Assembly (NCBI RefSeq): GCF_015561195.1
Contig: NZ_JADMSU010000001.1
Span: 248,001 to 312,000, forward strand
Source of the DNA: Collinsella aerofaciens
Lineage (GTDB): Bacteria; Actinomycetota; Coriobacteriia; Coriobacteriales; Coriobacteriaceae
DNA: 64,000 bases
Reading direction: 5' to 3'
Part shown: positions 45,489 to 54,384 of the stretch, piece by piece
Position numbering within the stretch: position 1 is the stretch's first letter
Layout: each line of letters opens with the position of its first letter
Notes under the pieces: model-generated
Databases searched by the model: none
What the model was told of the DNA's origin: nothing
Seen by the model: the letters and a program-made list of their open reading frames with translations, nothing else
Made by a program: the position numbers and the translations under genes

Positions 45489-46025
45489 CTACCCTCTCCT
45501 CTTTTCACTCGATTCGCTGCTCACGCCATCGTCTGCCTCGTCCTTGCGCGGCAGACGGCCGGCGATCGTCTCGCGCAGAGCACACCATTTATCCGCCAGG
45601 CATACAATCCATGCCTCACGACACGTCGGCGGCACCGGCACCAGCGGAAACATATGGCGCACGATAATATTCCGCTCACGAGACGTCAGCTCAAAATCCT
45701 CTTCGGCTCGCGCCAGGGCAAAAAACGGGTGGCAAAAGCCATGCAGCCGATGGCTTGGGTCGGGATCGTGCCAGTCATAGAGAAAGTAATCGTGCAGCAG
45801 GGCCCCGCGCAGCAACGAGGCGCGGTCGACCGAAACACCGACACGGCCCAAGCGCTCGGCAAAGGACAGGCTCGCCCGCGCTACCGAAGTCACATGTGCA
45901 TAGACCGTCACGTCACCATGCTGGATAAACTCGTGCGTCAGGTCCAAGCGACCTGCCTGGGCCAGCTGGCGGGCGGCATCGTCGACCTCGCGCGCGATTT
46001 TCTCGGCACGAACGGCACTGGACAT
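45489..46025 (-). CDS. HD-domain phosphohydrolase
   Basis: 178 residues. The metal site begins at HVTSVARASLSFAERL (first His) and LLRGALLHDYFLYDW (HD pair); HRLHGFCHPFFALARAEEDFELTSRERNIIVRHMFPL supplies further histidines. Such small HD proteins act on nucleotides or related phosphates; the substrate is not known. ATG 46025 is chosen, with GGAGG five bases upstream. It is divergent from dxs and in one operon with the CmpB-family gene. Confidence 0.87.
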   Translation of the reverse strand: MSSAVRAEKIAREVDDAARQLAQAGRLDLTHEFIQHGDVTVYAHVTSVARASLSFAERLGRVGVSVDRASLLRGALLHDYFLYDWHDPDPSHRLHGFCHPFFALARAEEDFELTSRERNIIVRHMFPLVPVPPTCREAWIVCLADKWCALRETIAGRLPRKDEADDGVSSESSEKRRG

Positions 46026-46253
46026 GCTGCCTCCTTCCAGCGGCTCACGGCGGCAAACCACGGACTGCACGCATTAAATAAAATCATCATCGAATTTACT
46101 AGTATGGCATCGGACAAAACGTTTTGCCCCGCCAGTTGGCGAATTACCGCGCCGCCGTCACATATCAAACGCCAAAATGTGCGAGACTGTCTTGTGCAAT
46201 TGTGCCGGCCGAGGGAGCGCCGGCGCTCGATTCGCATGGAGTAACCCACAACG

Positions 46254-48038
46254 ATGCTGCTTACGCAAACGACAACGCCCGAGGACGTCAAGGCTCTTAA
46301 TCGCGCCGAGCTCCCGCAGCTCTGCGACGAGATTCGCCACGCCATCCTCGAAAGCTCCGCCGCTGTCGGCGGACACGTTGCCCCCAACCTGGGCGTCGTT
46401 GAGCTCACGGTCGCGCTCCATCGCGTGTTTAACTCCCCCACCGACAAGATTGTCTTTGACGTGTCGCACCAGACCTACGCCCACAAGGCGCTGACCGGGC
46501 GCGCGTACACCTATATCGACCCGGAGCGTTATGGTGAGGCTTCTGGCTTTGCCAATCCCGATGAGTCCGAGCACGACCTGTTCGCCATGGGCCATACCTC
46601 CACGTCGGTGAGCCTGGGCTGCGGCCTTGCCCACGCGCGTGACCTGGCGGGCGACACGTATAACGTCATCACCATCATTGGCGACGGCTCGCTTTCGGGC
46701 GGCCTGGCGTTTGAGGGCTTTAACAATGCCGCCGAGCTCGATAGCAACCTGGTCATCATCGTCAACGATAACGACCAGTCCATTGCCGAGAACCATGGCG
46801 GCCTGTATCGCAATCTGGCCGAGCTGCGCGCCAGCAACGGTGCCTGTGAGCGCAACGTCTTCCGCGCGATGGGGCTCGACTACCGCTATCTGGACGCCGG
46901 TAACGATGTGTTGGCCCTCGTCGACGCGTTGCAGGAACTGCGCAATATCGATCACCCCATCGTGCTGCACGTCTCCACCGCCAAGGGCAAGGGCTTTGAG
47001 CCGGCCCAGAGCGACCCGGAACGCTGGCACCACGTGGGTCCGTTTGACATGGCGACTGGGCGCAAGCTCTGCCCGGGCCATCCGAGCGAGCCCGCACCGC
47101 GCACCTATGCCGATATTACGGGCGAGGCGCTCAGCGCCGCCATCGAGCGCGATTCGCAGGTCGTGGGCATCACGGCCGCCACGCCCTACATCATGGGCTT
47201 TACACCCGAGCTTCGCGCTGCGGCCGGCAAGCAGTTTGTCGACGTGGGCATTGCCGAGGAGCACGCTGTGACCTTTGCCACCGCGCTTGCGCGCTCGGGC
47301 GCCAAGCCAGTCTTTGGTGTGTACGGCACGTTTTTGCAGCGCGCCTACGACGAGCTGTGGCACGACCTGTGCCTCAACGATGCCCCCGCAACCATCTTGG
47401 TGTTTGGCGCGTCGATCTTTGGCACCACGTCCGAGACGCACCTCTCGTTCTTTGATATTTCCATGCTGGGCGCTCTTCCCAACATGCGCTACTTGGCGCC
47501 GGCCTGCATGGAGGAATACCTGTCCATGCTGAGCTGGTCGCTCGACCACCGCGAGCATCCCGTGGCGATCCGCGTACCGGGCATTGGCCTGGTTAGCCGC
47601 CCCGATTTGGCGCCCGCCGAGGACACCGACTACAGCGCCGTTCGCTACAACGTGGTGCGCCAGGGCCGCGACGTTGCCGTGCTCGCGCTCGGCGATTTCT
47701 TTGAGCTAGGCGAGCGTGTGGCAAACCGCTTGGCCGCCGAGTACGGTATCGAAGCCACGCTCGTCAACCCGCGCTTCGCAACCGAGCTCGACCGCGAGTT
47801 CCTCGACAGCCTTGCCGCCGAGCATCGCGTCGTCGTCACCCTCGAGGACGGCATCTTGGACGGCGGCTGGGGCGAGCGCGTGGCGTGCTACCTGGCCTGC
47901 ACGCCCGTGCGCACGCGCACCTTCGGCATCGCCAAGGGCTTCCCCGACCGCTACGACCCCAACGAGCTGCTCGCTCAGAACGGCATGACGGTCGAGAACA
48001 TGGCCGCCGAAGCCGTAAGGCTACTCAAACAGCGCTAA
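46254..48038 (+). CDS. dxs: 1-deoxy-D-xylulose-5-phosphate synthase (short, divergent type)
   Basis: ThDP enzyme joining pyruvate and glyceraldehyde phosphate; first step of the MEP isoprenoid pathway, and a donor for thiamine and pyridoxal. 594 residues, slightly short of the usual 620-640. GGHVAPNLGVVELTVALHRVF, DVSHQTYAHKALTGR and the ThDP site GDGSLSGGLAFEGFNNA are present, as is VGIAEEHAVTFATALA, whose glutamate activates the cofactor. Changes such as DVSHQTY for DVGHQAY place it in the divergent DXS group seen in some Gram-positive bacteria, sometimes alongside a standard DXS. A duplicate role is possible. Confidence 0.88.
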   Translation: MLLTQTTTPEDVKALNRAELPQLCDEIRHAILESSAAVGGHVAPNLGVVELTVALHRVFNSPTDKIVFDVSHQTYAHKALTGRAYTYIDPERYGEASGFANPDESEHDLFAMGHTSTSVSLGCGLAHARDLAGDTYNVITIIGDGSLSGGLAFEGFNNAAELDSNLVIIVNDNDQSIAENHGGLYRNLAELRASNGACERNVFRAMGLDYRYLDAGNDVLALVDALQELRNIDHPIVLHVSTAKGKGFEPAQSDPERWHHVGPFDMATGRKLCPGHPSEPAPRTYADITGEALSAAIERDSQVVGITAATPYIMGFTPELRAAAGKQFVDVGIAEEHAVTFATALARSGAKPVFGVYGTFLQRAYDELWHDLCLNDAPATILVFGASIFGTTSETHLSFFDISMLGALPNMRYLAPACMEEYLSMLSWSLDHREHPVAIRVPGIGLVSRPDLAPAEDTDYSAVRYNVVRQGRDVAVLALGDFFELGERVANRLAAEYGIEATLVNPRFATELDREFLDSLAAEHRVVVTLEDGILDGGWGERVACYLACTPVRTRTFGIAKGFPDRYDPNELLAQNGMTVENMAAEAVRLLKQR

Positions 48039-48040
48039 AG

Positions 48041-48081
48041 AAAACCACCACAAAGGGGACAGGCACCTTTGTGGTGGTTTT
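48041..48081. repeat. CCTGTCCC-type hairpin, copy 7
   Basis: Perfect 16-bp arms AAAACCACCACAAAGG and CCTTTGTGGTGGTTTT flank GGACAGGCA, which is the complement of copy 3's loop TGCCTGTCC. It begins two bases after the dxs stop codon and ends in TTTT, so it probably terminates dxs. Confidence 0.9.
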
Positions 48082-48170
48082 CGCTGCCGCCATTATAGCG
48101 ACCGCTGCGGGCGACCACGCCGTCCGCAAAGCGCTATCTCAGCTGCAATAATCGACGTTTGCCCAGATAA

Positions 48171-48204
48171 AACCTGCCAAAATAAACCTGTCCCTTTTTG
48201 GTAG
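48171..48204. repeat. CCTGTCCC-type hairpin, copy 8
   Basis: AACCTGCCAAAA and TTTTGGTAG arms flank TAAACCTGTCCCT. Same arm type as copies 1 and 9. Confidence 0.8.
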
Positions 48205-48248
48205 CTAGAATAACCCATAAGGTAAGTATGTTTCTGAGTTATTTCGTG

Positions 48249-48278
48249 TTGACCCATTTGAGCGCGATAGGGTATAAC
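48249..48278 (+). promoter_or_regulatory. promoter of the amino-acid ABC operon
   Basis: TTGACC (48249-48254), an 18-bp spacer and TATAAC (48273-48278), 44 bp before the binding-protein ATG. Confidence 0.7.
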
Positions 48279-48321
48279 TCTACTCAACCGCTAGGGATTT
48301 TATTGAGAAAGGTGTTCTACC

Positions 48322-49317
48322 ATGAGCAAGAACCTCTCCCAGCAGGTCGTTCTCGACCGTCGCGGCTTCGTTGCCGCCACTTTCGCAACCGTCGCCGGCC
48401 TTGGTCTTGCCGGCTGCTCCGACACCAGCGCCGAGGCCGACAAGGGTTCCGCCGCCGGCTCTTCCAAGAGCTCCAGTGATACCGAGGCTTCCACCACACT
48501 CGATGCCAAGGCATTCGACAAGCTCGTCGACAACGGCCCCAAGGCCGATGACGACGCCATCGCCGCCAGCACCTGGGCCACGGCCGTCAAGGACGCCGGC
48601 GTCTTTAAGATCGGTGGCGTTCAGACCTCCACGCTCTTCTCCCTCCTCAACGAGAAAGACGGTCAGACCCGCGGCTTCGACGCCGGTATCGCACAGCTCC
48701 TGTCCAACTACATTCTGGGCGAGAACAAGGTCGAGATCACCCAGGTAACCTCGGACACGCGTGAGTCCGTCCTGCAGAACGGCCAGGTCGACGCCGTCTT
48801 CGCCACCTACACCATTACCGATGAGCGCAAGAAGCTCGTCTCCTTTGCCGGTCCCTACTACTACACCCAGCAGGCCATCCTGGTACTCGCCGATAACGAC
48901 GACATCAAGAGCGTCGACGACCTGGCCGACAAGAACGTCGCCGTCCAGTCCGGCTCCAACGGCCCCGCCATCCTGGAGGAGTTCGCTCCCAAGGCCAGCC
49001 AGCAGGAGTTCAAGACCGACGAGGAGGCTCGTCAGGCACTCCAGCAGGGCCGCGTTGACGCCTACATCATCGATAACAACATGCAGCAGAGCGCCCTGGT
49101 CCGCGAGCCCGGTAAGTACAAGATCGCCGGCAAGCCCTTCGGCAGCAAGGAGCCCTATGGCATCGGCCTGCCGCTCGATTCCGACGGCGTCGCCTTTGTC
49201 AACGACTTCCTTAAGAAGATCGAGGACGATGGCACCTGGACCGAGCTGTGGCAGATCTGCATCGGCGACCGCACGGGCGACACCAACGTTCCCGAGCTGC
49301 CCGAGATCGGCGCCTAG
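48322..49317 (+). CDS. polar amino-acid ABC transporter substrate-binding lipoprotein
   Basis: 331 residues. Signal peptide with RRGFVAATFATVAGLGLAGC: a lipobox LAGC cleaved before Cys about 32, with a twin-arginine-like RR before it. A Ser/Ala linker follows, then the family-3 solute-binding fold (VFKIGGVQTSTLFSLL, RGFDAGIAQLLSNYIL, RVDAYIIDNNMQQSAL). Closest in type to glutamate/glutamine binding proteins of actinobacterial importers; the ligand is inferred. ATG 48322 follows AAAGGTG. First gene of the operon with two permeases and an ATPase; a hairpin after it may keep the binding protein in excess. Confidence 0.9.
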   Translation: MSKNLSQQVVLDRRGFVAATFATVAGLGLAGCSDTSAEADKGSAAGSSKSSSDTEASTTLDAKAFDKLVDNGPKADDDAIAASTWATAVKDAGVFKIGGVQTSTLFSLLNEKDGQTRGFDAGIAQLLSNYILGENKVEITQVTSDTRESVLQNGQVDAVFATYTITDERKKLVSFAGPYYYTQQAILVLADNDDIKSVDDLADKNVAVQSGSNGPAILEEFAPKASQQEFKTDEEARQALQQGRVDAYIIDNNMQQSALVREPGKYKIAGKPFGSKEPYGIGLPLDSDGVAFVNDFLKKIEDDGTWTELWQICIGDRTGDTNVPELPEIGA

Positions 49318-49405
49318 GCAGCGAGCCTGGTAACGGCCGCAACGAAACCATACGGAAACGCATGATGCGCTTTATTGCGGTAAACTGTTTCCTCACTGAG
49401 TTGTC

Positions 49406-49437
49406 GGGGCTTCCGTACACACGGGAGCCCCTTTCCT
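49406..49437 (+). terminator. partial terminator between binding protein and permease
   Basis: GGGGCTTCCGT and ACGGGAGCCCC pair with one mismatch around ACAC, followed by TTTCCTTAT. It lies inside the ABC operon, 19 bp before the permease start, and would let only part of the transcripts continue. Confidence 0.65.
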
Positions 49438-49455
49438 TATCGGCGGGAGGTCCGC

Positions 49456-50115
49456 ATGAGTCTCTCCGAACTCTGGTCGCTCTATGGCCAGAACTATATC
49501 GACGCGCTGCTAGCAACCTGGGGCATGACGCTTGAGTCGTTTGTCATCGCCATGGTGCTGGCCGTCGCCGTCACCGTGATGCGCGTGTCGCCGCTCAAGC
49601 CGCTGCGCGTCTTTGGCGACCTGTATGTCCAGGTCTTCCGTAACATCCCTGGCATCGCGCTGCTTATCATCGTCGTCTACGCGCTGCCGCCGCTCAAGGT
49701 CGTCCTGCCCTACCGCACCTGCGTTATCGTCGCCACGGTCCTTTTGGGCTCGGCCTTTGGCTCCGAAAACTTTATGAGCGGCATCAACACCGTCGGCGTC
49801 GGTCAGGTCGAAGCCGCCCGTTCGCTCGGCATGAGCTTTAACCGTATCCTCGCTAAGATCGTGATTCCGCAGGCGCTGCGCTCGAGCGTGTTGCCCATGA
49901 CCAACCTCTTTATCGCCGTCATGCTCACCACCGCACTCGGCAGCCAGGTGCCGCTTAAACCGCAGGAGCTCACCGGCGTGGTGAGCTATATCAACACGCG
50001 CTCGCTCGGTGGCGTCGCCGCGTTCTTTATCTCGGCGCTCGGCTACCTGGGCACAGCCTTTGTGGTGAGCCACATTGGCAACCACATCGATAAGAAGGTG
50101 AGGATCCTCCGATGA
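49456..50115 (+). CDS. amino-acid ABC transporter permease 1
   Basis: 219 residues with five or six helices (TLESFVIAMVLAVAVTVMRV, NIPGIALLIIVVYALPPLKVVL). The EAARSLGMSFNRILAKIVIPQALRSSVLPM segment is the EAA loop that contacts the ATPase, and QVFRNIPGIALL is typical of His/Glu/Gln/Arg permeases. ATG 49456 has GGGAGG upstream. Its stop overlaps the next permease by four bases (ATGA). Confidence 0.92.
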   Translation: MSLSELWSLYGQNYIDALLATWGMTLESFVIAMVLAVAVTVMRVSPLKPLRVFGDLYVQVFRNIPGIALLIIVVYALPPLKVVLPYRTCVIVATVLLGSAFGSENFMSGINTVGVGQVEAARSLGMSFNRILAKIVIPQALRSSVLPMTNLFIAVMLTTALGSQVPLKPQELTGVVSYINTRSLGGVAAFFISALGYLGTAFVVSHIGNHIDKKVRILR

Positions 50116-50945
50116 GCAAGCATTCCTCCCCTGCACTCACCATGCGCGATGCACTCTACGAGGCTCCCGGCCCCAAGATGCGCGCCAAGATTCGCATCGG
50201 CACCGCCATCTCACTCGTCGCCGTGGCCGCGCTCGTCGCCCTGGTGCTGCAGCGCTTTTATGTGACCGGCCAGCTTTCGGTCCACTACTGGTATTTCTTT
50301 ACGCACCTCACCACCTGGAAGTTCCTACTTGCCGGCTTTGAGGGCACCGTTAAAGTCGCACTCACCGCTGGCGCCATCGCGCTGGTGCTGGGCTTAGCCC
50401 TTATGCTCGGCCGCACCAGCGACATTAAGCCGCTGCAGCTGGCCTGCCGCGTGCTCACCGATTTCTTCCGCGGCGTGCCGAGCCTGCTGTTCATCTACTT
50501 CTTCTTTTTGGTACTGCCCCAGTACAAGATCGCGCTGCCGTCGTTTTGGATGCTCACGCTTCCCGTCGCGCTCGCTGCCGCCGGTGTACTTGCCGAGATT
50601 TTCCGCGCCGGCGTCAACGCCGTACCGCGCGGGCAGGTCGAGGCGGCCCAGGCACTCGGTCTCTCCAAAGCTAAAATCACCTTTAAAATCGTGTTGCCGC
50701 AGGCTATTCGATTTATCATCCCGTCGTTGATTTCGCAGCTCGTGGTCGTAGTCAAAGACACCACCGTCGCCTATGTGGTGAGCTACCCCGACCTCATGCA
50801 AAACGCCCGCGTGCTCATTACCAACTACGACGCTCTCGTGTCGGTCTACTTGGTAATCGCGGTCATCTATATCCTCATCAACGTCGCAATCAACAAGGCT
50901 GCTGTCTACGTTTCGCACAAGACCGGCGCGACCATCATCCGCTAA
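50112..50945 (+). CDS. amino-acid ABC transporter permease 2
   Basis: 277 residues. The EAA loop is QVEAAQALGLSKAKITFKIVLPQAIRFIIPSL, and TDFFRGVPSLLFIYFFFLVLP is the family's helix 2-3 region. A 60-residue N-terminal stretch with one extra helix (TAISLVAVAALVALVLQRFY) precedes the core. Pairs with the upstream permease to form a heterodimeric channel. Start overlaps it as ATGA. Confidence 0.92.
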   Translation: MSKHSSPALTMRDALYEAPGPKMRAKIRIGTAISLVAVAALVALVLQRFYVTGQLSVHYWYFFTHLTTWKFLLAGFEGTVKVALTAGAIALVLGLALMLGRTSDIKPLQLACRVLTDFFRGVPSLLFIYFFFLVLPQYKIALPSFWMLTLPVALAAAGVLAEIFRAGVNAVPRGQVEAAQALGLSKAKITFKIVLPQAIRFIIPSLISQLVVVVKDTTVAYVVSYPDLMQNARVLITNYDALVSVYLVIAVIYILINVAINKAAVYVSHKTGATIIR

Positions 50946-50981
50946 CGCTTTACCATTTCGAGTCATAAGGAGCCGAGCACC

Positions 50982-51746
50982 ATGGCACAGAGCACCTCTA
51001 CCACCGGCAATCAGCCGCTGATCGAGCTCAAGCACGTCGATAAGCACTATGGCGACCTGCACGTTCTCAACGACATCAATCTCTCGGTCGACCGCGGCGA
51101 GGTCGTCGTGGTGATCGGCCCCTCGGGCTCGGGTAAGTCGACCATGTGCCGCACCATCAATCGTCTGGAGACCATCGACTCGGGCGAGATCCTCATCGAG
51201 GGTCAGCCGCTGCCGCAGGAAGGCAAGGATCTTGCCCGCATGCGCGCCGAGCTGGGCATGGTGTTTCAGCAGTTCAACCTGTTCGCGCACATGACGGTGC
51301 TGCAGAACGTCATGCTGGGACCGGTCGATGTGCTGGGCGTCTCCAAGGACGAGGCCCGTGAGCGCGCCATGGACCTGCTGGGCCGCGTGGGCGTTGCCGA
51401 GCAGGCCGATAAGGTGCCCGCACAGCTCTCGGGTGGCCAGCAGCAGCGCGTGGCCATCGCTCGCTCGCTTGCCATGCAGCCCAAGGCCATGCTCTTTGAC
51501 GAGCCCACAAGCGCCCTTGACCCCGAGATGATCAACGAGGTGCTCGAGGTCATGGTCCGTCTGGCGCAGCAGGGCATGACGATGATCGTCATCACGCACG
51601 AGATGAACTTTGCCCGCCGCGTAGCCGACCGCGTCGTCTTTATGGCCGACGGCCAGATCGTGGAAACCGGCACGCCCGACGAGTTCTTCGACCATCCCCA
51701 GACCAAGCGCGCCCAGGACTTCCTCAACTCCATCAAGGGCCACTAA
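50982..51746 (+). CDS. amino-acid ABC transporter ATP-binding protein
   Basis: 254 residues, complete ABC ATPase: Walker A GPSGSGKST, Q-loop VFQQFNLFAHMTVLQNV, signature LSGGQQQR, Walker B MLFDEPTSALD, switch VITHEM. FNLFAHMTVLQN and HEMNFARRVADRVVFMADGQIVE are typical of GlnQ/GluA-type polar amino-acid importers. ATG 50982 follows AAGGAG. Last core gene of the importer operon. Confidence 0.95.
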   Translation: MAQSTSTTGNQPLIELKHVDKHYGDLHVLNDINLSVDRGEVVVVIGPSGSGKSTMCRTINRLETIDSGEILIEGQPLPQEGKDLARMRAELGMVFQQFNLFAHMTVLQNVMLGPVDVLGVSKDEARERAMDLLGRVGVAEQADKVPAQLSGGQQQRVAIARSLAMQPKAMLFDEPTSALDPEMINEVLEVMVRLAQQGMTMIVITHEMNFARRVADRVVFMADGQIVETGTPDEFFDHPQTKRAQDFLNSIKGH

Positions 51747-51835
51747 CCCAATTGCCACACGGGGCAAATTCATCAGGAGCAGTTTATCCCGCGCCGCCCC
51801 TACGCCATGTCCACCCGGATTCGAAAGCCACGCCC

Positions 51836-52645
51836 ATGATCGGAACCCGAACCTCATCATCCTTCACCCCACACGTCGACGTCAATCCCGCCGACCGCCC
51901 GCTTATCCTGGTAGCACCGCGCTGGGAAGACTCGAAACCCTTTTTAAGCGAGACGCTCTCCCCCAACGAGGAGATCGCGAGCGTCTTTGTCGACGCCATT
52001 CTTGCCGCCGGTGGCTTGCCGCTGCAGATGTCCATTACCGAGGACGTTGATGTCATTCGTCATTACGTGGATATCGCCGACGGCATCGCCATTCCCGGCG
52101 GCCCGGACGTCAATCCCAAGCGCTGGGGCGACGAGCGTCCTTACGACCCCACGCTGTGCTGCGAGATCCGCGACCGTTTTGAGTTTAAGCTGGTCAACGA
52201 GGTGCTTCGCGCCAAGAAGCCGCTCTTTACCACCTGCCGCGGCACGCAGTTGCTCAATGTCGCCACTGGCGGCACCCTGTGCATGGACGTGCCGAGCCTG
52301 GGCGCTCGCGAGGGCCGCACGCAGTGGCGCCATACCCACGTGCTCAACGACCCCGTGCATCCCGTCGAGGTCGTGCCGGGCTCGCTGCTCGACCGCGCGG
52401 TCGGCGGACACAGACTGATCCAAACCAACTCCGCACACCACTGCTGCGTCGATCGTCTGGGCAAGAGCACACGTTTGGTCGCCAAGGCAACCGACGGCGT
52501 TCCCGAGTGCATCGAGGTCGAAGGCCAGCCATTCTGTCTAGGCGTGCAATGGCACCCTGAGTACACGTGGAAGACGCTCGAGACCGACTTTAACCTGTGG
52601 AAGTCGTTTGTCGAGGCAGCGGCAAAGGTAAAGCAGGCCCGCTAG
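51836..52645 (+). CDS. class-I glutamine amidotransferase-like hydrolase (peptidase C26, PuuD-like)
   Basis: 269 residues. The nucleophile is in FTTCRGTQLLNVATGG, the His and Glu in CLGVQWHPEYTWKT, and GIAIPGGPDVNPKRWG forms the oxyanion side. Relatives hydrolyse gamma-glutamyl-GABA or gamma-glutamyl compounds. It follows the glutamate/glutamine-type importer by 89 bp in the same direction, suggesting a linked role in glutamyl compound use. The frame opens at TTG 51752, but ATG 51836 is the first ATG; neither has a strong ribosome site. Confidence 0.86.
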   Translation: MIGTRTSSSFTPHVDVNPADRPLILVAPRWEDSKPFLSETLSPNEEIASVFVDAILAAGGLPLQMSITEDVDVIRHYVDIADGIAIPGGPDVNPKRWGDERPYDPTLCCEIRDRFEFKLVNEVLRAKKPLFTTCRGTQLLNVATGGTLCMDVPSLGAREGRTQWRHTHVLNDPVHPVEVVPGSLLDRAVGGHRLIQTNSAHHCCVDRLGKSTRLVAKATDGVPECIEVEGQPFCLGVQWHPEYTWKTLETDFNLWKSFVEAAAKVKQAR

Positions 52646-52680
52646 TTCGCAAGCTACACAAGTTAAAGCCTCCTAAGCCG

Positions 52681-52722
52681 GGGGGGGGGCGGACACCAGC
52701 CACGGTGCCCGCCCCCCTGTAT
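52681..52722. terminator. terminator after the C26 hydrolase
   Basis: GGGGGGCGG-A-CACC pairs with GGTG-C-CCGCCCCCC, loop AGCCAC, then TGTATTTGAT. Between convergent genes. Confidence 0.75.
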
Positions 52723-52757
52723 TTGATATGCTCGGTATGATTATCCCTCACAAACAA

Positions 52758-53576
52758 TCAGAGAAATCTCGGCCGCAATCGGTCGACAGCAAAGCAAATG
52801 GCAAAAATGCTTGCTACGTTTATTAGGCAGTCAATTAAAATCCAAACGCATTGACCAATCCCCAACGGAGTCACACCGCAAATCCACATGAGCATCGAGG
52901 CCGGAAGCGGAAGCATGGAATTGGCCCCGAGCTGTATGTAGATCGCTACAACATTGACAAGCAGCAGCATGCCAATCGGACCGAAGCCGGACCCAAAATA
53001 GGAAACAACGATTACGCAAGATACCACGTATGCAAGGCAGGCAGCGGCAGCAAGAACAACTCGATAGCAAAATACATGCAGGTTGAAATACTGCTGAGCA
53101 TCCAAAACGATCGCGCAGTTAAGACAGTACAAAACGACACTCGACAGGATAAACGCGCCCAAAAGGGCAAAAGAAGACAGCACCACTCGAGCAACGATAG
53201 CGCACGCCCGCTTCCCTCCCCGAGCCTCCGACAGCCCCCACGGTTCCTCAATAAAGTCCGAACTGACAAAGCGCGGCACGATACAAGCCGCGATAAACGG
53301 AAAGAACAATGCATGAGCCAACGGGGCTACGTTGAACAGCAGACTGCGAAAAGCCTCTGCATTACCAAATAGAAGGACGTCCTCTGCCGATAGCCGAAGC
53401 GTCGGGTCTGGGAAAAAGCCCAAGAAACTGTTCTCACGGAGGCTACAGAACCACATCGGGAAAGAATTAAGCTGCAATACCACCATACACGCATAAATTA
53501 CCAGGATTAAAGCGTACGCCCATTTGCTCACATGCTTCAATTCTGACTGGAGAAGTCTTTTAATCTGACGAGCCAT
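52758..53576 (-). CDS. ABC-2 type exporter permease, subunit 2
   Basis: 272 residues with six hydrophobic helices and a large loop after the first (about residues 40-70). Not similar in detail to a named protein, but position behind an ABC ATPase and another permease, and the LLSSELKHVSKWAYAL-like start, match ABC-2 permeases of bacteriocin-immunity or drug exporters. ATG 53576 overlaps the upstream permease by 17 bases and has GGGGGTG in front. AT-richer than the flanks. Confidence 0.75.
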   Translation of the reverse strand: MARQIKRLLQSELKHVSKWAYALILVIYACMVVLQLNSFPMWFCSLRENSFLGFFPDPTLRLSAEDVLLFGNAEAFRSLLFNVAPLAHALFFPFIAACIVPRFVSSDFIEEPWGLSEARGGKRACAIVARVVLSSFALLGAFILSSVVLYCLNCAIVLDAQQYFNLHVFCYRVVLAAAACLAYVVSCVIVVSYFGSGFGPIGMLLLVNVVAIYIQLGANSMLPLPASMLMWICGVTPLGIGQCVWILIDCLINVASIFAICFAVDRLRPRFL

Positions 53577-54384
53577 TGAGCACACCCCCAGCGCGAAAGC
53601 TCACGAGAGCGTAAATCAATACCGATAGACAGCTCGCTGCCACGCCATATCCCAGAAGCGTCAGCTGCCCCATATCGCTATACCCAAGGGCACATCCGAC
53701 TCCAAGGTACGGCCCCGGAAGAAGGAAAATCCATCGCAAGGACGATATGGGCGTCTGAAGGTAAGTTCCGTAGAGCGTCAAGCTCATGACAAATCCGATA
53801 ATTATCGCAGCCCCGCTCAATACAGCGCTGCCTGTAATCCGATAGATGGTCACCGTCTCCAGCGCAATCGATATCACCAATACGGCGTTAATCATCATTG
53901 CGGGCAAAAATGCAGCCAGCATGCCATGCGCATAGTTTTGCCCTCCACGTGTTATCGCGATTGCAAACAGAAGAAGGCAAAGCGCACTATATGCTGCGCC
54001 GATTATTAAAGCAGACGAAAGTACATGTGCCAGAGCCCCGTTAAAGCGGGCAAGACCTCTTGCTGAAGAAATTCGGCATCCCTCTTCATAGCCGCGCTCC
54101 TGTAAAATCGCCAGGCAAACGATGAGCGGAACGAACAGAGAGGTGCCGGCAAAGGCGCTACGCACAAGGGACTCATCGGGTGCAGAAGGATCGATTACAT
54201 TCCAGCAGAAGCCAATATCCTCCCCAAAAACGCTATTGCCAAAGGCGAGCAACGTTGTTCCGTTTTTTAGAAAGATGCCGAAGAGAAGGCCGAACGCCAG
54301 CATAAGCGCAAGACCAAACTTCGCCGGAAACATCCTGTGCAAACGCATCATATCTGCCTTTATGGGATGGATCGCCCGCTTCAT
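53560..54384 (-). CDS. ABC-2 type exporter permease, subunit 1
   Basis: 274 residues. One N-terminal helix is followed by a roughly 60-residue external loop (LKNGTTLLAFGNSVFGEDIG), then five helices, including SALIIGAAYSALCLLLFAIAI. The layout is that of ABC-2 permeases for lantibiotics or antibiotics. The start overlaps the ATPase stop by four bases. Substrate unknown. Confidence 0.78.
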   Translation of the reverse strand: MKRAIHPIKADMMRLHRMFPAKFGLALMLAFGLLFGIFLKNGTTLLAFGNSVFGEDIGFCWNVIDPSAPDESLVRSAFAGTSLFVPLIVCLAILQERGYEEGCRISSARGLARFNGALAHVLSSALIIGAAYSALCLLLFAIAITRGGQNYAHGMLAAFLPAMMINAVLVISIALETVTIYRITGSAVLSGAAIIIGFVMSLTLYGTYLQTPISSLRWIFLLPGPYLGVGCALGYSDMGQLTLLGYGVAASCLSVLIYALVSFRAGGVLNGSSD

